DNA of 64,000 nt, from assembly GCF_963169125.1 (NCBI RefSeq), contig NC_084798.1:99651970-99715969 (forward strand), written 5' to 3'. Under the pieces are notes generated by a model. It saw only the letters and a list, made by a program, of their open reading frames with translations, did no database searches and had not been told where the DNA came from. Origin of the DNA: Humulus lupulus (lineage: Eukaryota > Streptophyta > Magnoliopsida > Rosales > Cannabaceae). Positions 23,198-35,200 of this stretch are shown here, piece by piece (within the stretch, counting starts at the first letter, position 1; every line of letters starts with the position of its first letter). The position numbers and the translations under genes are program-made.

Positions 23198-24178
23198 TCA
23201 AGAGAAAGGAATTTCTAGTATCAGTAGCGACGGATGCTCCTCATCTTCAAGTAATTGGGCAAGCAGTCGTCGTCGATAGGCCTTTGACCTCCCCACGGAT
23301 CTTGCATGAAAAGCTGCGAACAAAGAAAGGGGGAGGTGAGAACGTAAACCTTAAAAATTTGTGTTGAGAGTTAGAATAATGTTGCTCATGTATAAAAGTT
23401 AAGCTTTTATATGACCAGCAACATTCTAGCAAAAACACTAAGTTCTATACGAGCAGTTTGAAAAACAGATTGAAAAGCAGAAGTAAAAAAAATTTCGGGA
23501 AAAAAGTTTTTTCGACTCCGAAGGGGCGAGAAAAACCCAGTTTTTCAACTAGCCTAAAAATCAAATTTTTACTTAGATTTTACGCCCTAAATCTAGAATC
23601 TCGACTACCAAACTGGCTCCTAACTCCTACGAAATGTTACTTCACTACCCTATCGAACATCTATTAGTATACACTAAATCCCCATAACAGTTTCAGCCAA
23701 GAACATGCAAAAGTTCAGAGACAAAAATAAGTATGAAACAGTTTTGCATGGCAACTCAAGCGTCTAAGAAGTTTGTGAAACTTACTTAGATGAAGAACGG
23801 AGTCTGAACACGAAAGCTTCCAAGCATCCGGATCTGAGTTCCTGGGAATTTCTAGGCTCTGAAGACAAATTTCTTCGAAGTTCTTGGAGAGGAGATGGCA
23901 AGTGAAAAGTAAAAAGTAAAAATGTGGATTTGGGGTATTACTTATAGCAGCTGCAACCCAGTAGAAGTAGTAATCATGAATTACCTTTTTCAAAGTATGG
24001 GGAAGTGTAATGGCCATCAGAAAAATTATTGGGAAACTGAAAACACTTTATTGGACATGATTGATCACCTTTTTTCGAGAAAGCATGGGCGACTCTGACA
24101 CATTTCGTGGGGTATTCGAAGGGTCAGTTTCCTAAGTTTACTTATTGCTGGTCGCAATAAATAAACTTGGGGGGCAAA
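23198..24178 (+). other. 3' untranslated region and polypurine tract, copy A
   Basis: No open frame of note. A polypurine tract (aataaacttggggggcaaa, 24,160-24,178) lies directly before the 3' LTR. The minus strand here would be the promoter side of the antisense gene, but no clear core promoter was recognised. Confidence 0.6.
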
Positions 24179-24777
24179 TGTTTACCGTAAAAATGGTTGT
24201 TGATGACGTGGCAAGGATTTATCACACGTGTAGAAGTGTTGTTCGGCTATCGACCAGAAGCACATCACTTCGTCAGACTTAATTATAAGATACGACCAGT
24301 CTGGTCGTATAGTTTGTTTTATTTACTTCTAAAATTGTAATCTTATAATAATTACATTGAATATTTCCTCATTATGACCTTGATACGCGGTTATTAAGGA
24401 AAGATATGGCCCGTTGGCCCATGTAACCCTCCTTGAGCCTATAAATATACATGAAATAGCTCAAGGAAAGGACTTTTGATCCCCGAATTTCTTTGCTAAG
24501 ATTGAGAGAGAAAGAGAGCTATAGTGCAATTATCCATCGTTTCATTGTATTTCTTCTAAGGTTTGTGGAACTCAAGAACCCTAGTTCTTTGATCACAGCT
24601 TTGAGATTCAATATCAATAATAGCACTAAGTGGACATAGGTCATTACCATTCTTTGGGGCCGAACCACTATATATCCTTGGTGTTTTCTTCTTTTCCATT
24701 GGATTATACTCTTAATTGTTGTTTTATCTTCTGTCGTACATTTGACTTCGTGTCGTTGGCCAAATCGTGGGTCAACA
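24179..24777 (+). repeat. 3' LTR of gypsy copy A
   Basis: A 599-bp partner of 13106-13716. It lacks about a dozen bases near TTGACACGTGG and differs at about 30 sites by eye. TATAAATA is at 24440-24447. It ends GTCAACA at 24777, followed by the target duplication CATGG. Confidence 0.93.
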
Positions 24778-25565
24778 CATGGAAACTTGGATACTTTTGT
24801 ATTACTCTGTTGGCAGTATTTGCCTTTGATCGTATGATGAACTGTTGAGTGGTGAAAATGTCAATCAACTTCTGCCAACTCTCGTTGTCCATGTCCTCCG
24901 GTGGATTCTTTCTGGCTGTCTCCATATCATTATACCCTCAATGTTCATCGAAGTGTTTTTCTTGCGACTTTTTATATTCATGTAGCAATCCTGAAACTCT
25001 CGCTCAATCCTAGTCTCTATCAGTTGCCACTCAGGGAGAGATCGAGGAAGAATGAAAAATTCCTTCAAAAAATGGTTAGAATTTTGAAATTATATAAAAA
25101 AAAAACATTACATGTGAATAAGTTGATGAATTTACCTCAAGCTTTTAAATCAATCATATCTTGTGCTCATCTCGAATACTCTACCATGAGTCATAATATA
25201 ACGGGACATGGTGACCAATAAGGTTACCAATAAGTCTCGTGAACAATGTCCCAAAATCACCAACTGCTTTGTATGTTCCCTCCTTTAGATCAAATTGTAG
25301 AGCAAACAGCCCTTTATTGTCGTTGATGAGCTGCTGCAAATTTTTGGATCGAGACTGACATCGTCTTTTTGTGGCAGCCGCTACATATGTTAATTAAACA
25401 ATAAAATTAAATTGAACAAAATAATAACAATTTTCCATTTATTGATAAAAGATAGACTAATTATAGTATATTACATGTCTCACAAGAAGTAGGAATTCGC
25501 GTGGGATCTAGAGGAGGATCACCCACTCCATCACTGTCATGAGAACGAGCAACACTAGCAAACAT
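24778..25565 (-). pseudogene. CACTA Transposase_24-type protein, N-terminal part
   Basis: Begins at ATG 25563-25565 (MFASVARSHDSDGVGDPPLD). After an intron: NLQQLINDNKGLFALQFDL, FTRLIGNLIGHHVPLYYDSW; then KEFFILPRSLPEWQLIETRI and, in another frame, NPPEDMDNESWQKLIDIFTT and IRSKANTANRVIQKYPS. These are the landmarks of the Ptta/En/Spm plant transposase family. The reading stops at the gypsy insertion and resumes at 13,105. A frameshift lies around 24,920 (between SMNIEG and METARKN) and a stop follows YYDSW. Its role is inferred from the family: a DNA-binding accessory or transposase protein. Confidence 0.78.
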
Positions 25566-25733
25566 ATCTTTGTAGTTTCAATAATTATTAACTTACAATC
25601 AGTTATAGTTGGAGATTAATTACATAACTTAAATAATTTCGGTAATGCATTTGAAACTATTGAGAGAAAAGTCATATAATGATTGAAAAGTCTTGAAATT
25701 AAAACATACAATAAGAATATGCATAAGAAAATA

Positions 25734-28700
25734 TTATTCCTCGTCAATGTCGATTCCTACATCATCATCATCTATACCTTCTAAATCATCTTCACTTAGT
25801 TTGTCATCACCATCCACATTTGGAACAGATCGAGACGTTTCCCCAATAATGCTAGTGTGATTGGGTCTATCAAAATGCATAATCTCCAACTCTCCTAATT
25901 CCACAGTGAGTACAAATTTTGATGAAATGTTATCATGCATGACATCAACCTCGTTATCATCATCGATACTTGGATGATCCCAGATCTTTCGATGATTAAC
26001 TTCTTCTACTACCTTCCAATTTTTGTTTCTTGAAGGATCTTTCAAGTAGAAAACTTGTTTTGCTTGAGTGGCGAGAATAAACTGCTTGTTCTTGTACCAT
26101 CTAGAATTAATCATTATACTAGTTATGTTATTCTTAAACATTTCGATACTTGCTTGCATCAGTGTTGAACCATTTGCATTGAAACAATACTACCGAGTAA
26201 CCATGGAAATAGCACAACTCTACAATCTCCTCAAGTTGGCCATAGAAAGTGAAATCATCGGTTCCTGGCACCAAAAATCCACTATTTTGAGTGATACATC
26301 TTTCGTCATGACTTTGTACCAAAAACTTAACACTATTAACAATGCAATCAGTGTAGGAGTATGCATTCTGATTGGACCCGTTTGCTAAAGCAAATAATTC
26401 ATCAGTACACTCATTTGACTGTACTTGTTGCAGAAGACCCGTCTATAGAGTATGACACAAAAAAAAACACAATGAGATGAGTATTAATCGATACGAATTT
26501 CGTAAGAAGTCTACAATTTTGATAATTTACCTTCAATTTAAACCATCTATAGAGTATGACACTCAGTTGACTGTACTTGTCGCAGACAACCCATCTATAG
26601 AGTATGACACAAAAAAAAACACAATGAGATGAGTATTAATCGATACGAATTTCGTAAGAATTCAACAGTTACAATAATTTACCTTCAATTTAAACCAACT
26701 AGGGAAATCTTTTTGAAGATTTATGTTTGAATTTTCTCGATGGCATTCACTGTATATCATAAGGATTAAGGTAAGAAAACAATTTTCTATGAATTAAATT
26801 TAATGAATTCATATGTGTGTTGATATACTTACTCTATATATGATTGGATTTCAGGGAAATTGTTGAGTACAAACCACTCCACTTCTTTTCGATGAAGATA
26901 GTCAAGAGATATGATTTTCTTTTTTCTACTTGGACGATATTTTGATTCAAAAACTGACAACTGTCTTATAGGAATAACAATATCAGCATTTCTTTCCGGA
27001 TGATTAAATTTAGTCTCTACGCCCTAAAGATATTGCGAAAAAATAGTCAAAGCTTCATCGGCAACATAGCCCTCTACTATAGAACCTTCCAGGCGCATCT
27101 TCTTCCTGACATAATTTTTCAGCTTCTTCATATATCGCTCAAACAGATACATCCACCTCATGTAAACTGGTCCTTCGAGGATAGCTTATTACGGTAAATG
27201 AAGATTTAAATGAATCATTATGTCAAAAAAGGCTAGAGGAAAAATTAACTCCAACTTGCACAAAATTTGTATCACTTGATCTTCTGCATTCTCGATGTTC
27301 TTAACAACCAATGTACGAGCACAAGTTTGCTTAAAGAAATTGCAAAGCTCAATGATTGTCTTTGAAATAGACTTATCCAATTAGCCTTAAACTCCTACCA
27401 GCAACAGACGTTGCATAAGAAGATGACAATCGTGGGATTTCAACCCAACAATGTTGCCAGCATTGTTAGTTACTTTCTTAGAGAAATTTGAACCGAATCC
27501 ATTAGGAAGTCTAACTCCTTTTATGAACTGACAAAAAAATCATCTATCATCTGGTGTGAAAGAGTGCATAGGAAGTGGTTTGATCAACTTCATACCATCT
27601 TCCTTGAGGTGCAACTCTTCTAGGATACCCCAATTCTTCAAATCTACTCGTGAGTTGGTGGTGTCTTTTGATTTCTTATTCATAAGAAAAGTACCGAGTA
27701 AACTGTCGTAAATATTTTACTCTACATGCATTACATCTAATTGTGCTTCAGTTCAAGTTCGGACCAGTAATCAAGTTCAAAGAAAATACTCTTTTTACTC
27801 CAATTATGCTTTTTTGGATCTCTCCTTCTTTTCACACCCCTGAAACTGACATATTTACCTAAAAAACGATCTGGAACATGTGTTAATTGTTCGAGTATGT
27901 CTTGACTACTGAATTTTCTTGGAGGACGTCCTTTTCCATAATTCCCATCAAACAAACGACTCTTCCTTCACTTATGCGTAGAAGATAAGAATCTTCTATG
28001 ACCAACATAAGTCGTCTTCCCAATTACCTGACATGAAGGAGTGTCTTCGTTGCATGATTTCATGCCATATATCCCTGGCCACTCCAACCAAAAAACTACT
28101 ACGGGCCGAAAAATCATTGATAGTCCATAATAGTGTTACACGCATTCTGAATACACTGTTTGTTGCAACGTCTCTGGTTTGAAATCCTTCATCCCATAAC
28201 TCCTTCAATTAGTCTACCACAGGCCTCAAAAAGACATCCATGTCCTTCCCAGGTGATTTTGGACCGGGAATCCGTAAGGTTGGCATGAATGATAAATATT
28301 TCATGCACAACCAAGGAGGCATATTGTACATGCAAAATATTATTGGCCACATGTTGTACTATGCAGCCAAACCCAATCAAACGTTTCTGGGTTCTTTGGA
28401 AAAATGAGGATATCTGGAGTCAAATTGTTTCCAAGCACCCCCATCAACAGGATGGTGCATAACACCATCTTCTTAAAATTGTCCCATACTATGCAAGGTC
28501 ATATCATTTGTTGTATGCCTTGAACTATAAAGACGCTTCAGCCTTGGAATCAAAGGGAAGTACTACAACACTTTGTGGGCGACTTTTTTCCCCTTTGTGT
28601 CTTTCTCAACCCATCGGCTCTCACCACATGCAGGAAAACTCTGTTTTTGGGAATTCTCCTTCTAGAACAAACAACAGTCGTACTTGCAAGCATTAATTGA

Positions 28701-29237
28701 TTGCTAACCTAACCCTCACCTCCTCATTTTTTTCTTAGACTCGTAGAATGAAGTCGGAATCTTATTCTCCTTTGGGAATGCAAATTTCATAAACTTCAAA
28801 AGTTTATCAAATGAACTATTTGTCCATTTATTCATAACCTTCATGTGCATCATCTTCGCCAAGAAGTTCAACAAAGACAACCAAGTACAACCAGGGTATA
28901 ACTCAGCTTCAACCTCTTGAAACAGGTCATCAAATTGATTCTCCACATTATTGCCACCACCATTTGAATTTCCTTCATTTACGACTCCTTCGTTAGTGTC
29001 TTGTTCACCAATATCATCATTGATGATGTCAATCATCTCATCAGTCACTAGAGCCCCGTTGTGTACTGCTGGAGGCATATCAACTTCACCGTTGTAGGTC
29101 CACTTCAGGTATCGCTCCAGAAACCCATATCTGTGTATGTGAGCCTCCACCACATCCAGTTTCTGATTTAGCATATTAACACACTGAACACACGGGCATC
29201 TAACTTCTCCCGAAGCATTCACATGATTCTTGGCCAT
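25734..29237 (-). pseudogene. CACTA TNP2-type transposase (Transposase_21 with DUF4218 and DUF4216)
   Basis: Reads from ATG 29,237 leftward. The transposase-associated N-terminal domain has CPCVQCVNML and HIHRYGFLERYLKWTYNG. The TNP2 catalytic region (about 28,700-27,450) has HPVDGGAWKQFDSRYPHFS, GPKSPGKDMDVFLRPVVD, LLWTINDFSARSS and WSKKSIFFELDYWSELELKH. A DUF4218-like part (27,400-26,830) has FFKQTCARTLVVKNIENAED, GGPVYMRWMYPFERYMKKLK-like and SLDYLHRKEVEWFVLNNFPE. A DUF4216-like part (26,322-25,950) has CKWFNTD, ILATQAKQVFYLKDPSRNKN and HRKIW, then an acidic tail ending IDIDEE. Stops and frame changes occur (TAA after RPVVD near 28,213), so it is a pseudogene. The family excises and reinserts CACTA elements. 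Confidence 0.85.
26408..26700. repeat. 152-bp tandem duplication in the transposase gene
   Basis: Two near-identical copies start at 26,408 and 26,560 (CACTCATTTGACTG and CACTCAGTTGACTG). Each includes CTATAGAGTATGACACAAA, CACAATGAGATGAGTATT and TACCTTCAATTTAAACCA. The duplication spans an exon edge and intron in the DUF4216/DUF4218 region and probably arose after the gene lost function. Confidence 0.8.
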
Positions 29238-30839
29238 TTGTATAAATGCTTAAAGACCATTCCAAAACTCATCAAAGTTACGTCTTCTATCAGTTATCCA
29301 ATTGTTGTCAATCGTCATAACTGATTCAAGTGGAAAATAAATTATCACAATGCAATAATCATAAAAAACTACCCTTATTTGCTAATAATTTTTTTATCAT
29401 CAAAACACTAATTTTTTCAAGTAAATTGTGAAATCTTATGAATAAATTATTAAATTTTATGAATATATAATAAAATTTTATGAATATATATTATTGTTAG
29501 TTATGAACGTATTATAAAGTTTCATTGATAATCAAATATTTAATTATAATTATTATTATGTTGTTTAATAATTATCAAATTCTTAATATAATTTTAGCTT
29601 TTTATTTTTTTTAAAAACAACAATAAAGTTTTATTATTTTAATCTTAACTTAATTTTTAAGAGTAAAGTTAACTTCATTACCTATTTTATCTACATATAT
29701 TATCAAATTTTATGATTATATTATAAAAGTAATTAAATAAATAAATATTTAATTACAAATTTACTAATTTACCATTAAAGATTATTATTTTAATTCTACT
29801 TATTTTATAAACAAAAATATTAATAAAGTTTTACACTTGTAAAATTATTATTTTAATTTACACTTTATAATTTTTAATTAATTGTTATTAGTTGATTTAA
29901 ATTTTATTAATAAATAAATTTAATCACATTAACTTTTAAGCTATTTTGTAATGTCTAGTTTTCCTAAATCTACAAAAATTTCGGCAACATAATGACTGTA
30001 ATCTAACATATCCCAAAATTTAAAATCTGCATATAAACTAAAAATCGAATCCGAGTGCATACATAAAATTGCATAAAATCATTTAAATTCTCATATCAAC
30101 AACAACAAAACATATTATAAATAAATAATACAAAATCTTAACATAATTTATCAATAAATTCATCAACATTTATTTATAAACTATAATCTTAAATAACATT
30201 AAACATCTACCATGAATTTATCGAACCTAACATACAATTAAAAAAAATTATATCATCAAACCTAACATTTTTTTATAACATACATTCAAATTTTCTTAAA
30301 ACATAAATAAATAAATATATAAATATACAATTTTCATCTTAAAAAAACACAAGTATAATCAAATTAACAAACAAATATACTTCTATTAAACCTTTAAGTC
30401 TTTAAAACGAATCTGAAAAAAATTAACACTATCTAAAATAATTAATCAGACAACTATAAAATATAAATTAAACCTACATCAATACATTCATGAATCACAA
30501 AAAAAATATATATATATTAAAAACAATACCCAAGGGAGGATCTCTACAATCTGAGCAATACCCAAGTGGATTACTTCGTTATCTGAAAAAAGAAAAGAAA
30601 AAAACAAACATCATATACTAAAAAACACATTTTACAAAAAACTAAATATCCACAAAAATATACACACATATACTAACAATAAAATACAAATAAAATGGTA
30701 TTAGATTACCAAAACAAGGAAAAAATGGAAGCAAATAGGGTCGGATCGATGAAGAAGGCTCGGATGGACTCTGGTTTTTCAATTTTTTTTATTATAGAAA
30801 ATGATGAATAAGGCTCGGGCTGGGGAGTTATATCGAACG
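29238..30839. other. AT-rich 5' region of the CACTA element
   Basis: 1.6 kb of very AT-rich sequence between the transposase start and the subterminal repeats, with no coding match; a 63-codon minus-strand frame at 30,706-30,897 has no motif. It probably holds promoter and leader, but no specific site could be picked. Confidence 0.5.
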
Positions 30840-31681
30840 TCATTGCTATAGAGTACAACAATGTCGTCATTGATATCAAACAAACCGTTTCACTCAAACG
30901 GTGAGATCCTACAACGACGACATGTCGTCGCTATAGGATAGTGAATAGACATGAATCCTTTCATGTGCTACACATCCAGTCTATAGCGACAACATTTGAC
31001 TGAAATTTTTTGGCGGTCCACTTTCCCACCATTTTTTTACCCTATTACGACGACATGTCGTCGCCATAGACTAAATAGTAACTGACCAGTGGATTAAATT
31101 AGACTCAATAGCGATGACATGTCGTCGCAATAGGGAGTGAAAATAGGCAACCAACTCTTCGCGGTTAAGTTCCCTCCCCTATCCTACAGTGATGACATGT
31201 CGTCGCTCTAGACAAACATATTTCCCTCTTTTTTTTTACCAGAACTGTATGGCGACGACATGTCGTCGCTCTAAGGAGTGAAAATAGGCAACCAACATGG
31301 GGCGGTTGAGTTCCCTCTCCATCCTACAACGACGACAGGTACAGCGACAACAGGTCGTCGCTATAGACAAACATATTTCCCTCTTCTTTACAACGAGGAG
31401 CCTACAACGATGACATGTTTTTGTTGTAGAGTCAGTTCTCATCTCTTGTTCCCTCCAAATTCCTGGAACCCTATAGTGATGACATGGTACCAGGAATTTT
31501 AAGGCCCTGTTCGTGTGTTATTGACAACCCTACAGCGACAACAAGTACAACGATGACAAGTCGTCGCTGTAGCTTATTTATTTTAATAAATTAAAAAAAA
31601 TTCGTAGATTTTGACTACATATAGCGACGACTTTGGGGTCATCGCAATAGATGTCGTCGCTGTAGAGTCTTTTTCTTGTAG
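30840..31681. repeat. subterminal palindrome array and terminus of the CACTA element
   Basis: About a dozen variants of GCGACGACATGTCGTCGC, a near-perfect palindrome, are flanked by CTATAG or CTGTAG-like bases. Examples lie near 30,905-30,935, 31,045-31,075, 31,110-31,135, 31,185-31,212, 31,250-31,275, 31,325-31,370, 31,540-31,575 and 31,620-31,668. The array ends in TTTTTCTTGTAGTG at 31,681, the CACTA terminus. In En/Spm elements such arrays bind the element's own protein; that role here is inferred. Confidence 0.88.
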
Positions 31682-33239
31682 TGCCAATAGTTTTAAGAGA
31701 TATTTGCATGAAACACCTCATTATATTAAAAAAAATTCTTTTATAAGGTCAAACAATATTTTTTTCTTTTTTACGTTTTTATTGTTATTCTTTCAGTTTT
31801 ACTATTCACTTTCACATATGCAGCTCTCGACATCGTGATCAACCATGGCTACGAGGAAGACCTTACTGTGAAAAACCATTCGCGTACTCATCGGAAAGAA
31901 GACCCAGAAGTCCCCGAACATGTTGTCCCATCATCAATGATCTACCAAACCACAATCTCCATTGTACGGACATGGACCCCATAATCTAGCTTGTCATCCA
32001 CTTGAATGGAACCTGAGACGAAAAAGACTATCTTGGGTGTTCCAATGGAAATGCTCCCTGAATTGAAGAAGAAGATCCTTGTGTTCACTTCACAAGGAAG
32101 CTTCCTTGTCGTCGAAAAACAAAGAAGAATCAACCAGTGGCGGAAAACCTATTGGAGATAGTATCCTCAACTCATCGGGTTCTGTCGACAACTTTGCGAG
32201 AATCGTCGACAACTTGTCGAGCTTCGTCAGCAACTTGTCGAGCTTTGAAATAACTTCTGAACTAGCTTGATGATGGTCGTAGCGGAGGTGATGATGCTTA
32301 GCTATGGGGACGAGCATGATGATGTGTAGCTATGATGATGGTCATCTATTACAATGACTTATTTCACTGAATATTTTTTCTAGTGTGTGAAGTTGAAGAT
32401 GAAGATGGTTTTGCTTTGGATTAGAAACAAAACCACATTACTTTTAGAAGGGTTGTGTGTGTGAGTGTTTTTTTTTTTTTGAGTTCTCCAACAAGTGGGT
32501 ATGTACAATTATGTTATCTTGTGCTGCATGAGCTAGAAGTGCTAGTGTTTTGGTGTCTTGTGCCATGAGTTTTTTTACTAGAAATATTGTATGTTGCTTG
32601 GTAGATGAACATGCTATAGCTTTGATTATATATATATATATAATATGAAAGTCATGAGCTTTAGATTTTTTTTTTGTCTTTTTCTTTGATGAGATATTAT
32701 TATTATTATTATTATCATTATTTTTTTGTGTATGACATTGTAGAATGGATTTTAGTTAGACAATGTATGATATTTATCATAAGTGGTATTTTTAATTTAT
32801 GGTAATATATATTTCATTACATATATTGTTTCATAAATTATCTAAATATGTACCTAGAAAAATGTTGTTTTGATGTTTTTTTTTAATTTATGTTGGGTTG
32901 ATGCAATGTACAACACACACAGATTAATATATATTTATAAATATATATATCAAGATGATTTGATTTGACATATAAAAGATTTATTTCAATTAGTCATGCA
33001 TGAGCATGGAGTTACTCTCTTTCTCCAACTCCATAAAACCTAAGCATGTACACTTCTAATATACTTGGCATCACACCATCTTGAAAATGTGGGGAAGCCA
33101 TGACCGAGATCTAAACTCTTGTACATGTTTGATCTATGTGATATTAGTAGACATTGGTCTACACAACACAAGAAAGCACACAAAGTAAACTCAAATGGAA
33201 TAGTATATTGTTGCATGTTAAAGATCACAATTATGAAAA
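31682..33239. other. flank of the CACTA element with an unidentified gene-like fragment
   Basis: Around 31,830-31,975 the plus strand reads INHGYEEDLTVKNHSRTHRK and PEVPEHVVPSSMIYQTTISI before a stop; 32,079-32,270 reads with a SVDNFARIVDNLSSFVSNLS repeat. Composition is less AT-biased than around it, which suggests an old coding or element fragment. I recognise no family. The rest is AT-rich with short TA and ATT runs (32,626-32,642 and about 32,695-32,716). Confidence 0.3.
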
Positions 33240-33930
33240 TTTATAATCTAAACAATTGTTAGTTTAGTAGTAGATTTATGTATAGTTGTTTTCGTGTTGT
33301 TTTTTAGTTGTTTAAGTTTATATATAGTTTTTATATTTTTGTGTTGGTGTCTAATTATTGTTTACTTATTTTCAGATATATTTTATTTATTTTTCAAAAA
33401 AATATTTTAGTATGCAATGGGTTGACTTTTAGTTGTTGTCCAATTAATGTTTTTTAGTTGTTTATTAATGTGTTAGTATGTAGTGGGTTAATGTTTAGTT
33501 GTTTTCCAATTATTATTTTTTAGTTTATTTTTTATATATGTTTAGTTGTTTTGAGAAATATTTTGAGTTTATTTTTGACACATTTAAAAATGTAGGAAAA
33601 TTGTTTTGAGTTAATGCAATGAATTGATGTCTAATTACTTTTTCAACACTGTATTGTTGTGAGCTTGTTGTCATGTAGCATTTAAGTTGATTTTTTGATA
33701 TTGCATTGCAGTGTGTTGCTTTTTTAAAATGTAAGAATGAATTTTTTGATGTTGTTTTTGTGTTGTATTTTCGTTTTTTTTTGTAGCTGCAATGAGTTGC
33801 ACTATGTTGTTGTGTGGTTGTTGTCGTGTTGCTTTCTTGTTGTTTTTTTTTAACATTATGTTTTGTAGATTGATGTTTAGTGTAAATCCTATTTTTGTAA
33901 TTTTGAAACATTAAAATCGTATTTTTGAAA
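33240..33930. repeat. degenerate TTTAGTTGTTT-rich repeat
   Basis: About 700 bp, strongly T/G-rich on the plus strand, with recurring but diverged TTTAGTTGTTT, GTTGTTGT and AATGGGTTGA words. The opposite strand is open for 128 codons (Lys/Asn/Gln/Thr-rich), an effect of composition. It looks like an old dispersed repeat; class unknown. Confidence 0.4.
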
Positions 33931-34664
33931 ACTTAAGTTAGTAAAAATGTAAAAAAAAATTCAAGGACCATAAAAATGTAAAAAGACATATCAAGTGGGT
34001 ATTATTGAAAAAAAAAAACCCTAGTTTTAAAGTAATCTAAATAAGGTAAATATTTTAAAAAATAAATAAAAAGTAATAAAATCATCTAAATAAGTTAAAT
34101 AAATAAAAAAATAATAAATTAGCCATAATAATTTCTCATCACGTGTTAAAATTTCTGTTGACAGTTAAATCTCGTCAACGATATAAGGTTAGAGAACTAA
34201 GACTGTATTGCCAAAGGTATCTTAGAAGAAGATGGAGAAAGCTTGAAAGAGTAAATATGGAGAACTACAATGGAGTCGAAATTGTATATTACTTCAAAGC
34301 CTTAGCATACAATCAATTTTCCAACCCCTTTTCTGGAGGGATGATGATCTATTTATAATGGAGCTCTAATGGCTCCTCATACATTGTGGTCCCTGGGGAC
34401 AAGATTGTACATAGGTACATTATCAGGGCAGTGACACAGGTTGTGGTGGGGCAGAAGGTCATGGTGTCGACCTGGTGCCTAGTCAGAGGAATGCATGTAG
34501 TGCTTCCACTCTTTGTACAAATCCGTACCTCCAGTACATGTGTCATACAGATGTCATGGTCATGCTTCTGTCATCCTCATGGTCGTACGTCCTATACATG
34601 TACACGTTCAGGTGCTTTGTACCTGATGGTTATGCATGCGAGGGTGCGAGGCCCAATGTAGTAC
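33931..34664. other. unclassified stretch leading into the minisatellites
   Basis: No coding match. Composition shifts from AT-rich to balanced at about 34,150. The region 34,150-34,660, with 35,481-35,890 on the far side of the arrays, looks like one repeat-type sequence hosting the minisatellites, perhaps an LTR, but no ends with a target duplication could be fixed. Confidence 0.35.
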
Positions 34665-35176
34665 GAGACCCTCGGGTGCATGGCCAGGCATGCATGGATG
34701 CGAGACCCTCGGGTGCATGGCGAGGCATGCATGGGTGCAAGACCCTCGGGTACATGGCGAGGCATGCATGGGTGCAAGACCCTCGGGTACATGGCGAGGC
34801 ATGCATGGGTGCAAGACCCTTGGGTACATGGCAAGGCATGCATGGGTACGAGACCCTCGGATACATGGCGAGGCATGCATGGGTGCGAGACCCTCAGATG
34901 CATGGCGAGGCATGCATGGGTGCGAGGGTGTGAGACCCTCGGATACATGGCAAGGCATGCATGGGTGTGAGGGTGTGAGACCCTCGGATACATGGAAAGG
35001 CATGCATGGGTGCGAAACCCTCGGGTGCATGGCGAGGCATGCATGGGTGCGCGACCCTCGGGTGCATGGAGAGGCATCCATGGGTGCAAGAACCTCGGGT
35101 GCATGGTGAGGCATGCATGGGTGCGAGACCCTCGGGTGCATGGCGAGGCATGCATGGGTGCGAGACCCTCAGGTGC
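34665..35176. repeat. minisatellite 1, 37-bp unit, about 14 copies
   Basis: The unit reads gagaccctcgggtgcatggc followed by gaggcatgcatgggtgc, 37 bp. About 14 units with point changes (gtgca/gtaca, gcgag/gcaag) are present, and at least two units carry a 10-bp insertion (gagggtgtga). GC-rich in an AT-rich setting. Because 37 is not a multiple of three, the frame rotates each unit and long open frames appear on both strands; these are not genes. Confidence 0.93.
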
Positions 35177-35200
35177 GCGAAGCTTCGCGTGGCATGGAGC

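Larger units (their letters stand above)
13106..24777 (+). mobile_element. Ty3/gypsy Tat-type LTR retrotransposon, copy A
   Basis: A complete 11,672-bp element with LTRs 13106-13716 and 24179-24777, ending TGTTTACC...GTCAACA. The flanks CTTGG (13101-13105) and CATGG (24778-24782) are a 5-bp target duplication with one mismatch. Order: LTR, PBS-like TGGTGCTTTCATTGAGAG (13720-13737), gag, protease, RT, RNase H, second RNase H, integrase, antisense gene, PPT (aaacttggggggcaaa), LTR. The second RNase H and the antisense gene point to the Tat (Retand-like) lineage. The LTRs differ at about 30 sites by eye plus a small indel, so the insertion is not recent. Stops throughout gag and pol make it non-autonomous. 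It splits the CACTA gene at about residue KYPS. Confidence 0.93.
11970..31681 (-). mobile_element. CACTA (En/Spm) transposon, interrupted by a gypsy element
   Basis: The element reads on the minus strand. Its 5' terminus is CACTACAAGAAAAAGAC (complement of 31,665-31,681), followed by about 840 bp of GACGACATGTCGTC subterminal palindromes. It then has a TNP2-type transposase gene (29,237-25,734) and a Transposase_24-type gene (25,565-12,374). The left (3') boundary is approximate: subterminal motifs recur at 11,979-12,065, but no clear CACTACAAGAAA terminus was found there, so that end is truncated or mutated. Without the nested gypsy element the length is about 8 kb, normal for the superfamily. 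Both genes carry stops, so it is not autonomous now. Confidence 0.85.

Noticed and set aside
33525..33911. 128-codon minus-strand frame rich in Lys, Asn, Gln and Thr
   Set aside because: Low-complexity composition opposite a T/G-rich degenerate repeat.
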